From positions 62,001-126,000 of the forward strand of contig JALHQP010000001.1 in the NCBI GenBank assembly GCA_022841885.1: 64,000 nt of DNA. Direction: 5' to 3'. Positions 1 to 8,535 of this stretch are shown piece by piece. The stretch's first letter is position 1; the number at the start of each line of letters is the position of its first letter. The position numbers were made by a program, and so were the translations under genes. The stretch comes from Aquincola sp. GTDB lineage: Bacteria > Pseudomonadota > Gammaproteobacteria > Burkholderiales > Burkholderiaceae_C. The notes beneath the pieces were generated by a model. It was not told the DNA's origin. It did not search any database and was given only the letters and a program-made list of their open reading frames with translations.

Positions 1-171
1 ATGAACAACACCGCCTTCGCGCTGTCGGTGGCGATCCCGTTCATGCTGATCCACTCTTTCCTGCAGGCCCGCACGAGCGAGATCGTCGATGGCCTCGAAG
101 CCGCCAAGATCAGCTTCCTGAACGTGACGCAGCGCCTGAAGGCCGAGTCCTCGACCGCGGGCGCCCGCTGA
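1..171 (+). CDS. MotA/TolQ/ExbB proton-channel protein, C-terminal fragment
   Basis: This reading frame is open at the window edge and ends at a TGA at 169-171; 56 codons are visible. It has a hydrophobic stretch (FALSVAIPFMLIHSFL) followed by an amphipathic, charged tail ending in AGAR. That is how the last membrane segment and cytoplasmic tail of MotA/TolQ/ExbB proteins look. The assignment depends mainly on context: two ExbD/TolR-like genes follow within 25 bp and a TonB-like gene follows those. The protein would form the multi-subunit inner-membrane proton channel that the ExbD-like proteins plug. The ATG at position 1 is probably an internal methionine, because the family is much longer (about 200 or more residues). 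Confidence 0.6.
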   Translation: MNNTAFALSVAIPFMLIHSFLQARTSEIVDGLEAAKISFLNVTQRLKAESSTAGAR

Positions 172-193
172 AGCGGCGCGCAGGGAGAAGCCC

Positions 194-688
194 ATGCGCT
201 CTCGCCGCATCCGCAAGCACGCGGCCGAACTGGACGTGACCGCGTTCATCAACATGATCGTGGTGCTGGTGCCGTTCCTGCTGTCCACAGCCGTGTTCAC
301 GCAGCTGTCGGTGGTCGACGTGGCACTGCCGGCACAGAACTCGGGCGTCGAGCAGCTCAAGGTCGACGAGTTGAAGCTGGAAGTCGTGATCCGCCCCGAC
401 GCGATCGAGGTCGGCGACAAGATCGGCGGCCTGATCTCGCGCATCCCCAATGGTGCGCGGGGCTACGACACCGCCGCGCTGGCGCAGATCGTCGAGCAAC
501 TCAAGGCCCGCTTCCCGACCCAGGCCCATGCCAGCGTGCTGGCGCTGCCCGACACCTCGTACGAAGTGCTGATCCAGGTGATGGACGCGGTGCGCGAGCG
601 CCCGGCCCCCGCCGTCGGCAAGGGCGAGCCGGTGCCGCTGTTCCCGGACATCTCGATCGGCGATGCGCCGGTGCCCAAGAGGACCTGA
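194..688 (+). CDS. ExbD/TolR-family biopolymer transport protein (copy 1, Asn in place of channel Asp)
   Basis: 164 residues with the ExbD layout: a short basic cytoplasmic N-terminus, one membrane segment (about residues 14-40) and a periplasmic domain. GGGAGA lies just upstream of the ATG. Family members carry a protonatable aspartate in the membrane segment, in a context like PFIDVML. Here the matching stretch reads TAFINMIVVL, so the residue is Asn20. The next gene keeps the aspartate, which suggests this copy is a non-protonatable partner in a mixed ExbD dimer. It lies 22 bp after the channel gene and 7 bp before copy 2, so it is surely co-transcribed. The role is inferred: transmitting proton-motive force to an envelope partner. 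The substrate is unknown. Confidence 0.82.
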   Translation: MRSRRIRKHAAELDVTAFINMIVVLVPFLLSTAVFTQLSVVDVALPAQNSGVEQLKVDELKLEVVIRPDAIEVGDKIGGLISRIPNGARGYDTAALAQIVEQLKARFPTQAHASVLALPDTSYEVLIQVMDAVRERPAPAVGKGEPVPLFPDISIGDAPVPKRT

Positions 689-695
689 GCCGATC

Positions 696-1193
696 ATGAG
701 CAAACTCACAGGCATCCAGAGGCGAGCCGAGCGCAAGGATCGCAACAAGACCTCGCTGGACATGAACCTGGTGTCGCTGATCGACATCTTTACCATCCTG
801 CTGTTCTTCCTGATGTCCAGCGCCGCGGGCGTGGAGATCCTGCACACCAGCCGGGCGGTGAAGCTGCCGCAGTCGCACGCCGACAAGCTGCCGCGCGACA
901 CCCTGGTGATCGTCGTCGCCGGCCAGGACATCCTGGTCGACGGGCGCAAGGTCACGACCGTGGACGAGGCGCTGGCCACGCAAGGCGACGAGATCGCGCC
1001 GCTGAAGGCCGAGCTGGCGCTGCACGCCAGCAAGCAGGTCGTGCGCGACGAGAACAAGGCGCAGGGCAAGGCCGTCACGATCATGGGCGACAAGGACATT
1101 CCGTACCGCCTGCTGCGCAAGGTGATGGCCACCGCCGCGCGAGCGGACTACAGCGATGTCGCGTTCGCGGTGGTCAAGAAGGTGAAGACATGA
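696..1193 (+). CDS. ExbD/TolR-family biopolymer transport protein (copy 2, channel Asp present)
   Basis: 165 residues from the ATG at 696 (MSKLTGIQRR). An in-frame start at 663 exists but would lie inside the upstream gene and add a non-family arginine/proline leader, so 696 is preferred. The membrane segment follows LDMNLVSLID, with the conserved proton-carrying aspartate at residue 30, then IFTILLFFLM. The periplasmic part has the usual short beta/alpha elements. Together with copy 1 and the truncated channel gene it forms an ExbB-ExbD-ExbD motor. The AgmX/TonB-like gene 70 bp downstream is the likely energy recipient. Similar sets (MotA-like plus two ExbD-like proteins) drive myxobacterial gliding or particle transport, but nothing here identifies the cargo. 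Confidence 0.85.
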   Translation: MSKLTGIQRRAERKDRNKTSLDMNLVSLIDIFTILLFFLMSSAAGVEILHTSRAVKLPQSHADKLPRDTLVIVVAGQDILVDGRKVTTVDEALATQGDEIAPLKAELALHASKQVVRDENKAQGKAVTIMGDKDIPYRLLRKVMATAARADYSDVAFAVVKKVKT

Positions 1194-1223
1194 ACACCGC
1201 ACGACCGCTCGAAGGTGTTCGCT

Positions 1224-1258
1224 CCCCCTCGGGGGGACAGGCCGCAGGCCGAAGGGGG
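1224..1258. repeat. Palindromic C/G-rich intergenic element
   Basis: The 70-bp gap between the second exbD-like gene and the AgmX-like gene contains CCCCCTCGG (1224-1232) and a near-complementary CCGAAGGGGG (1249-1258), with GGCC-containing direct repeats between them. It can fold into a G/C hairpin with a one-base bulge. The downstream arm AAGGGGG sits six bases before the ATG at 1264 and probably doubles as the ribosome-binding site, so folding could affect translation. It resembles dispersed intergenic palindromes of Burkholderiales genomes; copy number cannot be judged from one window. Confidence 0.45.
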
Positions 1259-1263
1259 CTGGC

Positions 1264-2385
1264 ATGAGCGCGGCAGCCGCAGCGGTTTCATTCCGCAAGC
1301 CCTACCTCGCTTGGTCGTACTCGCCCGACGACGAGAAGCGCTTCCGTCGCACCCTCGGCCGGATCATGGCGATCGCGGTGCTGGGCTGTCTCGTCTTTGC
1401 CTTGCTGCCGCGGCCCAAGGAAGTGCGCGTGGTGCAGGAGATCCCGCCGCGCCTGGCCAAGCTGCTGCTCGAGCGCGAGAACGTGCCGCCACCGGCGGTC
1501 AAGCCGGCGCCGCCGAAGGCCGACCCGGCCCAGCAGCGCAAGGCCGAGAACGAGAGCACGTTGACGCCCGAACCGAAGCGGCCCGAACCCAAGCGCGAGG
1601 CCGCCAAGGGCGCGCCGGTGCCCGAGGCCCGCAACCCGGTGGCCAACAAGCCGCCGGGCGAAGTGGACGCGGCACGGCGCCGCGTGGCCGGCATCGGCCT
1701 GCTCGCCAACAGCAAGGACCTGAACGAACTGCGCGGCGCGCCGGTCGCGGTGCAACTGGCGACCAACATCAAGCAGGGGCCCGGCGTGGGCACCGGGGTC
1801 GGTGTCGGTGTCGGCGCCGGCAATGAGCAGGGCATCCCGATCCGCTCGATGATCACCTCCAACGCCCAGGGTGGCAGCGGGGGCATCAACACGGCGTCCT
1901 ACAGCAACTACACCGGCGGCGGCGGCCTCGCGGGCCGCGCGACGACGCTGGTGGCCGGCGCCGCAGGCGGTGGTGGCGGCGGTGGCTTCGGCGGCGGCGG
2001 TGGCGGCGGCAAGGGCGACGGCACGGGCCTGGGCAGCGGCGACGGCGTCAAGGGCGCCAAGGGCGGGGTGCTGAGCAAGGGGGGCAGCGGCAAGGCCTCG
2101 CGCTCGATCGAGGAGATCAAGCTCGTCTTCGAGCGCAACAAGGGTGCGATCTACGCGCTGTACAACCGCGCGCTGCGCGAGGACGCCTCGCTGCAGGGCA
2201 AGGTGGTCGTCGAGCTGAAGATCTCGCCCTCGGGCGAGGTGGTCGGCTGCCGCGTGATCTCGACCGAGCTCAAGACGCCCGACCTCGAAACCAAGCTCGT
2301 GGCGCGCATCCGCGGCTTCGACTTCGGCGCCAAGGACGTGGACACCATGGTCGTCACCTGGCCGGTGGACTTCCTGCCGTCGTAG
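1264..2385 (+). CDS. AgmX/PglI C-terminal domain protein (TonB-like)
   Basis: 373 residues. One membrane anchor (about 39-54, IAVLGCLVFALLP) is followed by a proline/lysine/glutamate-rich stretch (about 60-140) like the periplasm-spanning part of TonB. Then comes a very glycine-rich linker (about 165-280, including runs of six or seven Gly). The C-terminal domain (about 283-373) contains SIEEIKLVFERNKGAIYALY and GEVVGCRVIST, typical of the AgmX/PglI family, a TonB-like fold. It probably takes the TonB position with the ExbB/ExbD genes just upstream. AgmX was named for a myxobacterial adventurous-gliding gene, but the domain is widespread and gliding should not be assumed. The glycine run is encoded by GGC/GGT repeats (about 1965-2015), a potential slippage site. 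Confidence 0.8.
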   Translation: MSAAAAAVSFRKPYLAWSYSPDDEKRFRRTLGRIMAIAVLGCLVFALLPRPKEVRVVQEIPPRLAKLLLERENVPPPAVKPAPPKADPAQQRKAENESTLTPEPKRPEPKREAAKGAPVPEARNPVANKPPGEVDAARRRVAGIGLLANSKDLNELRGAPVAVQLATNIKQGPGVGTGVGVGVGAGNEQGIPIRSMITSNAQGGSGGINTASYSNYTGGGGLAGRATTLVAGAAGGGGGGGFGGGGGGGKGDGTGLGSGDGVKGAKGGVLSKGGSGKASRSIEEIKLVFERNKGAIYALYNRALREDASLQGKVVVELKISPSGEVVGCRVISTELKTPDLETKLVARIRGFDFGAKDVDTMVVTWPVDFLPS

Positions 2386-2396
2386 ACAATGGCGGC

Positions 2397-3761
2397 ATGC
2401 CCGCCTGGATCCCCTACGCCCAGCTCGTCCTGCTGGGCGTTGTCGTTTTGGTGCTGCTGTGGCTCGCGTTGCGGCGCAGTGACGCCGACGGGCTCGAGCG
2501 CAACCTGCGCGCCGACGTGCAGGACAGCGCACGAGGCACGCGCCAGGAACTGACCGCCACGCTGACCACGTTTCAGCAGGCGCTGTTGAACCAGAGCGGC
2601 GACGTCGCGCGTACGCAGAACGAGCAGATCGACTCGTTCCGCACGCAGCTCGCGGCGATGCAGCAGCGCATCAGCGACGACACGCGCGCCGCACGCGAAG
2701 CGCAGGATGCCGCGCTGCACCGCTTCGGCCAGGCCCAGGCCGAGCAGTTGCGCGCGCTGGCCGAGGCCAACGACAAGCGCCTGGCCGAGGTGCGCCAGGC
2801 CGTCGAGGCCAAGCTGACGCAGATCCAGGCCGACAACGGCGTCAAGCTCGAGCAGATGCGCGCCACGGTCGACGAGAAGCTCTCGACCACGCTCGAACAG
2901 CGCCTGGGCGAGAGCTTCAAGCAGGTGGCCGAGCGGCTCGAGCAGGTGCACAAGGGCCTGGGCGAGATGCAGGGCCTGGCGCGTGATGTCGGCTCGCTCA
3001 ACCGCGTGCTGACCAACGTCAAGACGCGCGGCGGTTTCGGCGAGGTGCAGCTCGAGGCGCTGCTGGCCGACGTGTTCACCGTCGAGCAGTACGCCACCAA
3101 CGTGGAGACGGTTCCCGGCTCACGCCAGCGAGTCGAGTTCGCGATCCGCCTGCCCGGCAGCGGCGATGCCGCGCCGCGCTGGCTGCCGATCGACGCCAAG
3201 TTCCCGCGCGAGGACTACGAGCGCCTGCTCGACGCGCACGAGCGCGCCGACAAGGAAGGCGCCGAGGGCGCGGCCCGGGCCATCGAGGCGCGCCTGAAGC
3301 TCGAGGCGCGCACGATCCGCGAGAAGTACATCGCCCCGCCGCACACCACCGACTACGGCATCCTGTTCCTGCCCACGGAGGGCCTGTACGCCGAGGCACT
3401 GCGGCGCCCCGGCCTGCAGGAGGCGTTGCAGCGCGAGCATCGGGTGGTGCTCGCGGGGCCGACCACGCTGCTGGCCATCCTCAACAGCCTGCAGATGGGC
3501 TTTCGCACGCTGGCGCTGGAGAAGCGCAGCTCCGAGGTGTGGCAGGTGCTGGGCGCGGTGAAGACCGAGTTCGGCAAGTTCGGCGACGTGCTGGCGCGCA
3601 CGCGCGAACGCATCGACGCGGTCGGCAAGTCGATCGACCAGGCCGAGGTGCGCGCGCGCGCGATGGCGCGTCAGCTGCGCGACGTCGAGGCCCTGCCGGT
3701 CGAGCACGCCCAGGGCTTGCTGCGCCTGGACGCCGACGACGCGCAGCGCGCCGCCGAATGA
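2397..3761 (+). CDS. rmuC: DNA recombination protein RmuC
   Basis: 454 residues. An N-terminal hydrophobic segment (about 5-24) is followed by a long coiled coil (about 35-185, rich in Ala/Gln/Glu/Arg, with LEQRLGESFKQVAERLEQVH). The RmuC nuclease-like domain (about 190-430) contains GFGEVQLEALL, the LPIDAKFPREDYERLL stretch and YGILFLPTEGLYAEA. RmuC limits inversions and other rearrangements at short inverted repeats; it belongs to the PD-(D/E)XK-like nuclease group and the D-A-K triplet fits that core. Length matches the family. It starts 11 bp after the AgmX-like gene and its stop overlaps the following MFS start (ATGA), so it is translationally linked downstream. Confidence 0.93.
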   Translation: MPAWIPYAQLVLLGVVVLVLLWLALRRSDADGLERNLRADVQDSARGTRQELTATLTTFQQALLNQSGDVARTQNEQIDSFRTQLAAMQQRISDDTRAAREAQDAALHRFGQAQAEQLRALAEANDKRLAEVRQAVEAKLTQIQADNGVKLEQMRATVDEKLSTTLEQRLGESFKQVAERLEQVHKGLGEMQGLARDVGSLNRVLTNVKTRGGFGEVQLEALLADVFTVEQYATNVETVPGSRQRVEFAIRLPGSGDAAPRWLPIDAKFPREDYERLLDAHERADKEGAEGAARAIEARLKLEARTIREKYIAPPHTTDYGILFLPTEGLYAEALRRPGLQEALQREHRVVLAGPTTLLAILNSLQMGFRTLALEKRSSEVWQVLGAVKTEFGKFGDVLARTRERIDAVGKSIDQAEVRARAMARQLRDVEALPVEHAQGLLRLDADDAQRAAE

Positions 3762-4927
3762 CCGACTCCGAGCGCGGCACGCGGCGCGCGTTCGTGCTGG
3801 TGGTGGCCACGCTGGTGGGCCTGCATGCCTGCATGGCAGCCACGCGGGTGGCCGCCCCGCTGGCGGTGCTGGAACAAGGCTTCCCGGAATGGACGGTCGG
3901 TGCGATGCTGAGTCTCTACGGCTTGGCGCCGATCGCACTGTCGATGTGGGCCGGCCGCATGGCCGACCGGCACGGCTTTCATCGCCCGGTCTGCCTGTCG
4001 GTGATCGGCGCCTTGCTGGGCGCAGTGCTGCCCGTGATCACGCAGCACATCGTGGCGCTCGCAATCTCGGGCCTGCTGACCGGCGGCGCCGTGGCCTTCG
4101 CCGCCGTCGCGATCCAGCGCGAGGCGGGCCAGATGGCGCGCGACCCCGGCGACCTCAAGCGCGTGTTCAGCTGGGTAGCGCTCGGGCCGGCGCTGTCGAA
4201 CGCTTTCGCGCCGGTGATCGCCGGCCTGCTGATCGACCATGCGGGCTACCGTGCGGCCTTCGCCTTCGGCGCCCTGTTGCCGCTGCTGGCGGCGTGGGCG
4301 GCTTGGCTGGTGCCGCGTGCGGCGCCCGTCCATGCGGCGGGCGCCGCGAGCGCCTTCGGGCAGGGCAGCGTGATGGAGCTCTGGCGCGCGCCGGTGCTGC
4401 GCAACCTGCTGCTGGTCAACGTGGCGATGGCGGCGTCGTGGGACGCGCACAGCTTCACCGTGCCGGTGGTCGGCCATGCGCGCGAACTCAGTGCCTCGGC
4501 GATCGGGCTGGTGCTCGGCTCGTTCGCGGTGGCGGCCACCGTGGTCCGGCTGGTCATCACCGGCTTCGCGCACCGCATCGACGAGCAGCGCGCGCTGTCG
4601 GCGGCGACCAGCGTCGCCGCCGTGGCCCTGCTGGCCTACGCCTGGCTGCCGGGCGCGCTGGGCATGATGGCGGGCTCGGCGGTGCTCGGCCTCGCACTCG
4701 GGTCGGTGCAGCCGATGGTGCTGTCGATGCTGCACCAGGCCGCGCCGCCCGGGCGCCAGGGTCAGGCGCTGGCGCTGCGCATGCTGTTCACCAATGCCGC
4801 CACGATCGCGATGCCGGTCGGCTTCGGCTTTCTGGCCGCGGCGACGACGAGCGCGGCGCCGATGTGGTTCATGGCCGCCGTGCTGCTGGCCGCGCGCGTG
4901 CCGGTGCGGCGCCTCGTGCGCCGCTGA
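3758..4927 (+). CDS. MFS transporter
   Basis: 389 residues from the ATG at 3758, which overlaps the rmuC stop as ATGA. A longer in-frame ORF exists upstream but its first 73 codons are an arginine-rich shadow of rmuC. The protein is hydrophobic throughout with about 12 predicted membrane segments. The loop between segments 2 and 3 carries the major-facilitator signature in the form GRMADRHGFHRP. Substrate cannot be inferred. It resembles drug/metabolite efflux-type MFS proteins of 390-400 residues. It ends 12 bp from the convergent glutaredoxin-like gene, a space too short for a strong terminator. Confidence 0.85.
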   Translation: MTDSERGTRRAFVLVVATLVGLHACMAATRVAAPLAVLEQGFPEWTVGAMLSLYGLAPIALSMWAGRMADRHGFHRPVCLSVIGALLGAVLPVITQHIVALAISGLLTGGAVAFAAVAIQREAGQMARDPGDLKRVFSWVALGPALSNAFAPVIAGLLIDHAGYRAAFAFGALLPLLAAWAAWLVPRAAPVHAAGAASAFGQGSVMELWRAPVLRNLLLVNVAMAASWDAHSFTVPVVGHARELSASAIGLVLGSFAVAATVVRLVITGFAHRIDEQRALSAATSVAAVALLAYAWLPGALGMMAGSAVLGLALGSVQPMVLSMLHQAAPPGRQGQALALRMLFTNAATIAMPVGFGFLAAATTSAAPMWFMAAVLLAARVPVRRLVRR

Positions 4928-4939
4928 ACCCCAGGCGGC

Positions 4940-5548
4940 TCAGAAGCGGATGCCGCCCGGGTTGGGCGTGATGTCCTGGCCCGCCGGCACGGCCGGCAGC
5001 GGTTGCGGCGCCGGGTTCGGGGCGGTGGCGCGGCGTTCGACCAGCGGCGCCGCCGCCGGTGCCTGGTAGTTGGCCGGCAGCAGCGATTGGCGCGGATAGC
5101 CGGCCACGTCGAGCGTTTCGTCCCAGCTTACGGGGTTGAAGCCGCGCAGCACCTGGCCGCCGACGCGCAGTGCCGGGGCTTCCGGGCCGCCGACGATGCG
5201 CTCCCAGGCGGCGCGGTCCTCCTGCGACTCGGCGACGCGCTCGGCGAAGGGGACCCCGCGGCGCGCGAGCAGCTGGCGCGCCAGGCCGCAGGGTTCGCAG
5301 TTCGCGGCGGTGTAGAGCGTGACCGGGAAACGCGTCGCCACCTGGCGCAGCGCAAAAGGCAGGGCCGGGTCGCTGGCGCTGCCGGTGTCGCGGTTGACCG
5401 GCACCACCTTGCCGCCACTGGCCGGCGGTGGCCGGTCGGTGTAGGTGATTTTGCCGTCGGGCCCGACCACCTTGAACAGCGCATGTGCCGTGCCGGCCGA
5501 GAACATCAGGGCCGCGGCGAGCGCGGGGGCGAGGAGGGCTGCTTTCAT
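4940..5548 (-). CDS. Exported DUF4124/glutaredoxin-like protein
   Basis: 202 residues from MKAALLAPALAAALMFSAGTAHA, a good Sec signal peptide. An upstream in-frame ATG at 5584 would only add a poor leader. After the signal comes a DUF4124-like segment (LFKVVGPDGKITYTDRPPP), then a glutaredoxin/thioredoxin-like domain (about 75-155) with VTLYTAANCEPCGLARQLL. The CEPC pair is a redox-active CxxC, and the cis-Pro region is EAPALRVGGQVLRGF. The C-terminus is low-complexity and proline/alanine-rich. Its likely place is the periplasm, in thiol redox or metal handling, inferred from signal plus CxxC. It lies 32 bp downstream of prlC on the same strand, probably the last gene of a folD-prlC transcript. 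Confidence 0.78.
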   Translation of the reverse strand: MKAALLAPALAAALMFSAGTAHALFKVVGPDGKITYTDRPPPASGGKVVPVNRDTGSASDPALPFALRQVATRFPVTLYTAANCEPCGLARQLLARRGVPFAERVAESQEDRAAWERIVGGPEAPALRVGGQVLRGFNPVSWDETLDVAGYPRQSLLPANYQAPAAAPLVERRATAPNPAPQPLPAVPAGQDITPNPGGIRF

Positions 5549-5580
5549 GCCCTGGAATCTAACCCCGGCGCGCGCTGCGC

Positions 5581-7608
5581 TCAAGCCATGCCTTGATGGC
5601 GCAACAGCGCATCGATGCGGGGTTCACGCCCTCTGAAGGCGACGAAGTTCTCCATCGCGCTGCGGCTGCCGCCGGCTTCGAGAACTTCTTCACGCAAGCG
5701 CCTTCCAGTGGCCACCGACAGCGCGCCGGCCTCCTCGAACGCGCTCCAGGCGTCGGCCGACAGCACCTCGGCCCACTTGTAGCTGTAGTAGCCCGCCGCG
5801 TAGCCGCCGCCGAAGATGTGCGAGAAGCTGTGCGCGAAGCGGTTGAAGGGCGGAGGCTTCAGCACCGCGACCTCGGCACGCACCTCGTCGAGCACGCGCT
5901 GCAACTGCGCCTTGGCGTCGTGCTCGCTGTGGATGCGCATGTCGAACAGGCTGAACTCGAGCTGGCGCACCATGCCCATGCCGCTCTGGAAGTTCCTGGC
6001 CGCCACCATCTTGTCGAACAGCGCGCGCGGCAGCGGCGCACCGGTGTCGGCATGGGCGGTCATGCGCTGCAGCACGTCCCACTCCCAGCAGAAGTTCTCC
6101 ATGAACTGGCTCGGCAGCTCGACCGCGTCCCACTCCACCCCGGACAGGCCCGACACGCCGATGTCCTCGATGCGGGTGAGCATCAGATGCAGGCCGTGGC
6201 CGAACTCGTGGAACAGGGTGATGACGTCGTCGTGCGTCAGCAGCGAGGGTTCGTTGCCGACCGGCGGCGCGTAGTTGCATTGCAGCGTGGCCACCGGCGT
6301 CTGCACGCGGCCCGCTTCCGCGTCCGGCCGTGCCCAGCGTCCGCGCAGGTCGTCCATCCACGCCCCGGGCTGCTTGCCCGGGCGTGCGTAGGCGTCGAGG
6401 TAGAACTGCGCCAGCAGCCGGCCGTCGCGCTCGACGCGGTAGAAGCGCACGCTGTCGTGCCAGACCGGGGCGCTGTCGGGTGTGATCTGCACCTCGAAGA
6501 TCGTCTGCACGATCTCGAACAGGCCCTGCAGCACCTTGGGTTCGGTGAAGTAGCGCTTGACCTCGAGGTCGCTGAAGGCGTAGCGCTGCTCCTTGAGCCG
6601 CTCGCTGGCGAAGAAGAGGTCCCAGGCCTCGAGCTGCGGCAGGCCCAGCTCGGCGGCCGCGAAGGCGCGCAGCTCGGCCATGTCGCGCTCGGCGAAGGGC
6701 TTGGCGCGCTGCGCCAGGTCGTGCAGGAAGGCCCGCACCTCGGCCGGGTCGCGCGCCATCTTGGGCACCAGCGACATGTCGGCGTACGTGGCGTGGCCGA
6801 GCAGCGCCGCCGCTTCCTGGCGCAGCTCGAGCAGCTCGCGCATCAGCGGACCGTTGTCGCGCTCCGCCGGGCCGAGTTCGCTGGCGCGCGTGACGTAGGC
6901 GCGGTACAGGGTCTCGCGCAAGGGGCGATGGGTGCCGTACTGCATCACCGGCAGGTAGACCGGCTGGTGCAGGGTGAGCTTGTGGCCTTCGCGGTTCTCG
7001 GCCTGAGCGGCCTCGCGCGTGGCCTGCCGCACGTCGTCCGGCACGCCCGCCAGATCGTCGGCGGTCGCGTAGTGGACGAAGCCGTCGGTCGCATCGAGCA
7101 CGTGCTCGGAGAACTTCTGCGACAGCTCGGCCAGGCGCTCCTGGATCTGCGCGAAGCGCTGCTTGGCTGTGCCCTGCAGCTCGGCCCCCGAAAGCAAGAA
7201 GTCGCGAAGCGCGTTGGCCAGCGCCTTGCGGCGCGGGGCGCTCAGTGTGGCCGCCGACGGACTGGCCACGATGGCCTTGTACTTGGCGTACAGGCGCTCG
7301 TCGGCGCCCAGTTTCGTGTGGAAGGCGGTGACCTTGGGCAGGTTCTCGTTGTAGGCCGCGCGCAGCGCGGGGGTGTCGGCCACGCTGTTCAGGTGGGAGA
7401 CCACGCCCCAGGCGCGCGACAGGCGCTCGGTGGCCACGTCGAGCACGGCCGACATGGCGTCGTAGTCGGGCGCTACGTCCGGCCCGACGCTGCGCTCGAG
7501 CGCAGCGTCGGCCTGCGCGAGCAGCGCATTGACCGCGGGTGTGACATGTTCGGGCCGGATGGCGCGGAAGTCGGGCAGGGCGTCTGGTTGCAGCAGTGGG
7601 TTGTTCAT
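5581..7608 (-). CDS. prlC: Oligopeptidase A (M3 family zinc metallopeptidase)
   Basis: 675 residues starting at MNNPLLQPDALPDF. The longer in-frame extension to 7914 runs through folD in the wrong frame and is rejected. The M3 zinc site is visible as LFHEFGHGLHLML (HExxH-type: His-Glu-Phe-Gly-His), followed by the downstream Glu in GVEWDAVELPSQFMENFCWE. Family landmarks FGGGYAAGYYSYKWAEVLSADAW are near the C-terminus. Oligopeptidase A is a cytosolic enzyme that degrades short peptides, including cleaved signal peptides. The length matches E. coli PrlC (about 680). It begins 5 bp after the folD stop, so the two are co-transcribed; no independent promoter is evident. Confidence 0.96.
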   Translation of the reverse strand: MNNPLLQPDALPDFRAIRPEHVTPAVNALLAQADAALERSVGPDVAPDYDAMSAVLDVATERLSRAWGVVSHLNSVADTPALRAAYNENLPKVTAFHTKLGADERLYAKYKAIVASPSAATLSAPRRKALANALRDFLLSGAELQGTAKQRFAQIQERLAELSQKFSEHVLDATDGFVHYATADDLAGVPDDVRQATREAAQAENREGHKLTLHQPVYLPVMQYGTHRPLRETLYRAYVTRASELGPAERDNGPLMRELLELRQEAAALLGHATYADMSLVPKMARDPAEVRAFLHDLAQRAKPFAERDMAELRAFAAAELGLPQLEAWDLFFASERLKEQRYAFSDLEVKRYFTEPKVLQGLFEIVQTIFEVQITPDSAPVWHDSVRFYRVERDGRLLAQFYLDAYARPGKQPGAWMDDLRGRWARPDAEAGRVQTPVATLQCNYAPPVGNEPSLLTHDDVITLFHEFGHGLHLMLTRIEDIGVSGLSGVEWDAVELPSQFMENFCWEWDVLQRMTAHADTGAPLPRALFDKMVAARNFQSGMGMVRQLEFSLFDMRIHSEHDAKAQLQRVLDEVRAEVAVLKPPPFNRFAHSFSHIFGGGYAAGYYSYKWAEVLSADAWSAFEEAGALSVATGRRLREEVLEAGGSRSAMENFVAFRGREPRIDALLRHQGMA

Positions 7609-7613
7609 GGGCT

Positions 7614-8477
7614 CTACTTCGTGGCGGCACGGGCCGCCTGCAAGGTGTTCATCAACAGCATCGCGATCGTCATCGGGCCGACGCCGCCCGGCACGGGCGT
7701 GATCCACCCGTTGGGGCCGAGCGCTTCGCGTACCGCTTCGAACTCGACATCGCCGCAGAGTTTCCCGTCGTCCTTGCGGTTGATGCCGACGTCGATGACG
7801 ATCGCACCGGGCTTGACCATGCCGGCCATCAGCGTGCTGCGACGGCCGACCGCTGCCACCACGATGTCGGCCTGGCGCGTGTGCGCGGCCAGATCGGGCG
7901 TCGCGCTGTGGCACACGGTGACCGTGGCGTGGGCCTGCAGCAGCAGCAGGGCCATCGGTTTGCCGACGGTGTTGCTGCGCCCGATCACCACCGCGTGCTT
8001 GCCCCGGATCGGCACGCCGGTCGACTCGATCAGGGTCATGCAGCCGAAGGGCGTGGCCGGGCGCAGGCCCGGCAGGCCGGTCATCAGTTCGCCGGCGCTG
8101 GCGATCGAGAAGCCGTCGACGTCCTTGGCCGGGGCGATGGCCTCGATCACGGCCTGCGGATCGACATGCTTGGGCAGCGGCATCTGCACCAGGATGCCGT
8201 GGATCGCCGGGTCGGCATTGAGCGCGGCGATGCGTGCCAGCAGGGCGTCCTGCGTCAGCGCCGCGTCGTAGGTCTCGAGCACCGAGTGGAAGCCCGCCTC
8301 CTGGCAGGCCTTGACCTTGTTGCGCACGTAGACCGCGCTGGCCGGGTCCTCGCCGACCAGGATCACGGCCAGGCCCGGGCGCGCGCCCCCGGCGGCGAGC
8401 ATCGCTGCCGCGCCTTCGGCGGCCTGGGCGCGCACGCGTTTGGCGATCGCGGCCCCATCGATGATCTGTGCCGTCAA
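7614..8477 (-). CDS. folD: Bifunctional methylenetetrahydrofolate dehydrogenase/cyclohydrolase
   Basis: FolD interconverts 5,10-methylene-THF and 10-formyl-THF in the cytosol. Signatures seen are [14 protein letters not shown] with the catalytic Lys, [26 protein letters not shown] and [17 protein letters not shown], plus the C-terminal [15 protein letters not shown]. The start is a judgement. The open frame reaches an ATG at 8501, but that codon lies inside the hairpin terminator of the upstream regulator gene and has no Shine-Dalgarno. A TTG at 8477 gives [15 protein letters not shown], the usual FolD N-terminus, and is preceded by GGGGGAG at good spacing. From TTG the protein is 287 residues, matching the family. 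Confidence 0.93.
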   Translation of the reverse strand: MTAQIIDGAAIAKRVRAQAAEGAAAMLAAGGARPGLAVILVGEDPASAVYVRNKVKACQEAGFHSVLETYDAALTQDALLARIAALNADPAIHGILVQMPLPKHVDPQAVIEAIAPAKDVDGFSIASAGELMTGLPGLRPATPFGCMTLIESTGVPIRGKHAVVIGRSNTVGKPMALLLLQAHATVTVCHSATPDLAAHTRQADIVVAAVGRRSTLMAGMVKPGAIVIDVGINRKDDGKLCGDVEFEAVREALGPNGWITPVPGGVGPMTIAMLLMNTLQAARAATK

Positions 8478-8498
8478 AGTGCTCCCCCAGAATGCAAA

Positions 8499-8520
8499 CA
8501 AGGCCGCTCGCGCGGCCTTG
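8499..8520 (-). terminator. Rho-independent terminator of the two-component operon
   Basis: A perfect 9-bp stem (CAAGGCCGC, 8499-8507, with GCGGCCTTG, 8512-8520) and a 4-base loop. Read on the minus strand it is followed by TTTGCATT. It lies 15 bp beyond the stop of the response regulator gene, and immediately before folD, so it separates the two transcription units. The short T-run makes it a moderate terminator. Confidence 0.7.
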
Positions 8521-8535
8521 TCGTCGTGTCGATCC

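Noticed and set aside
1215-1826. 203-codon frame overlapping the AgmX-like gene
   Set aside because: Arg/Gln/Gly/Ala-rich shadow in another frame, with no anchor or family features; the 1264 frame carries the TonB-like domain.
5593-8271. 892-codon plus-strand frame opposite prlC/folD
   Set aside because: Spans two well-identified genes on the opposite strand and shows no motif of its own.
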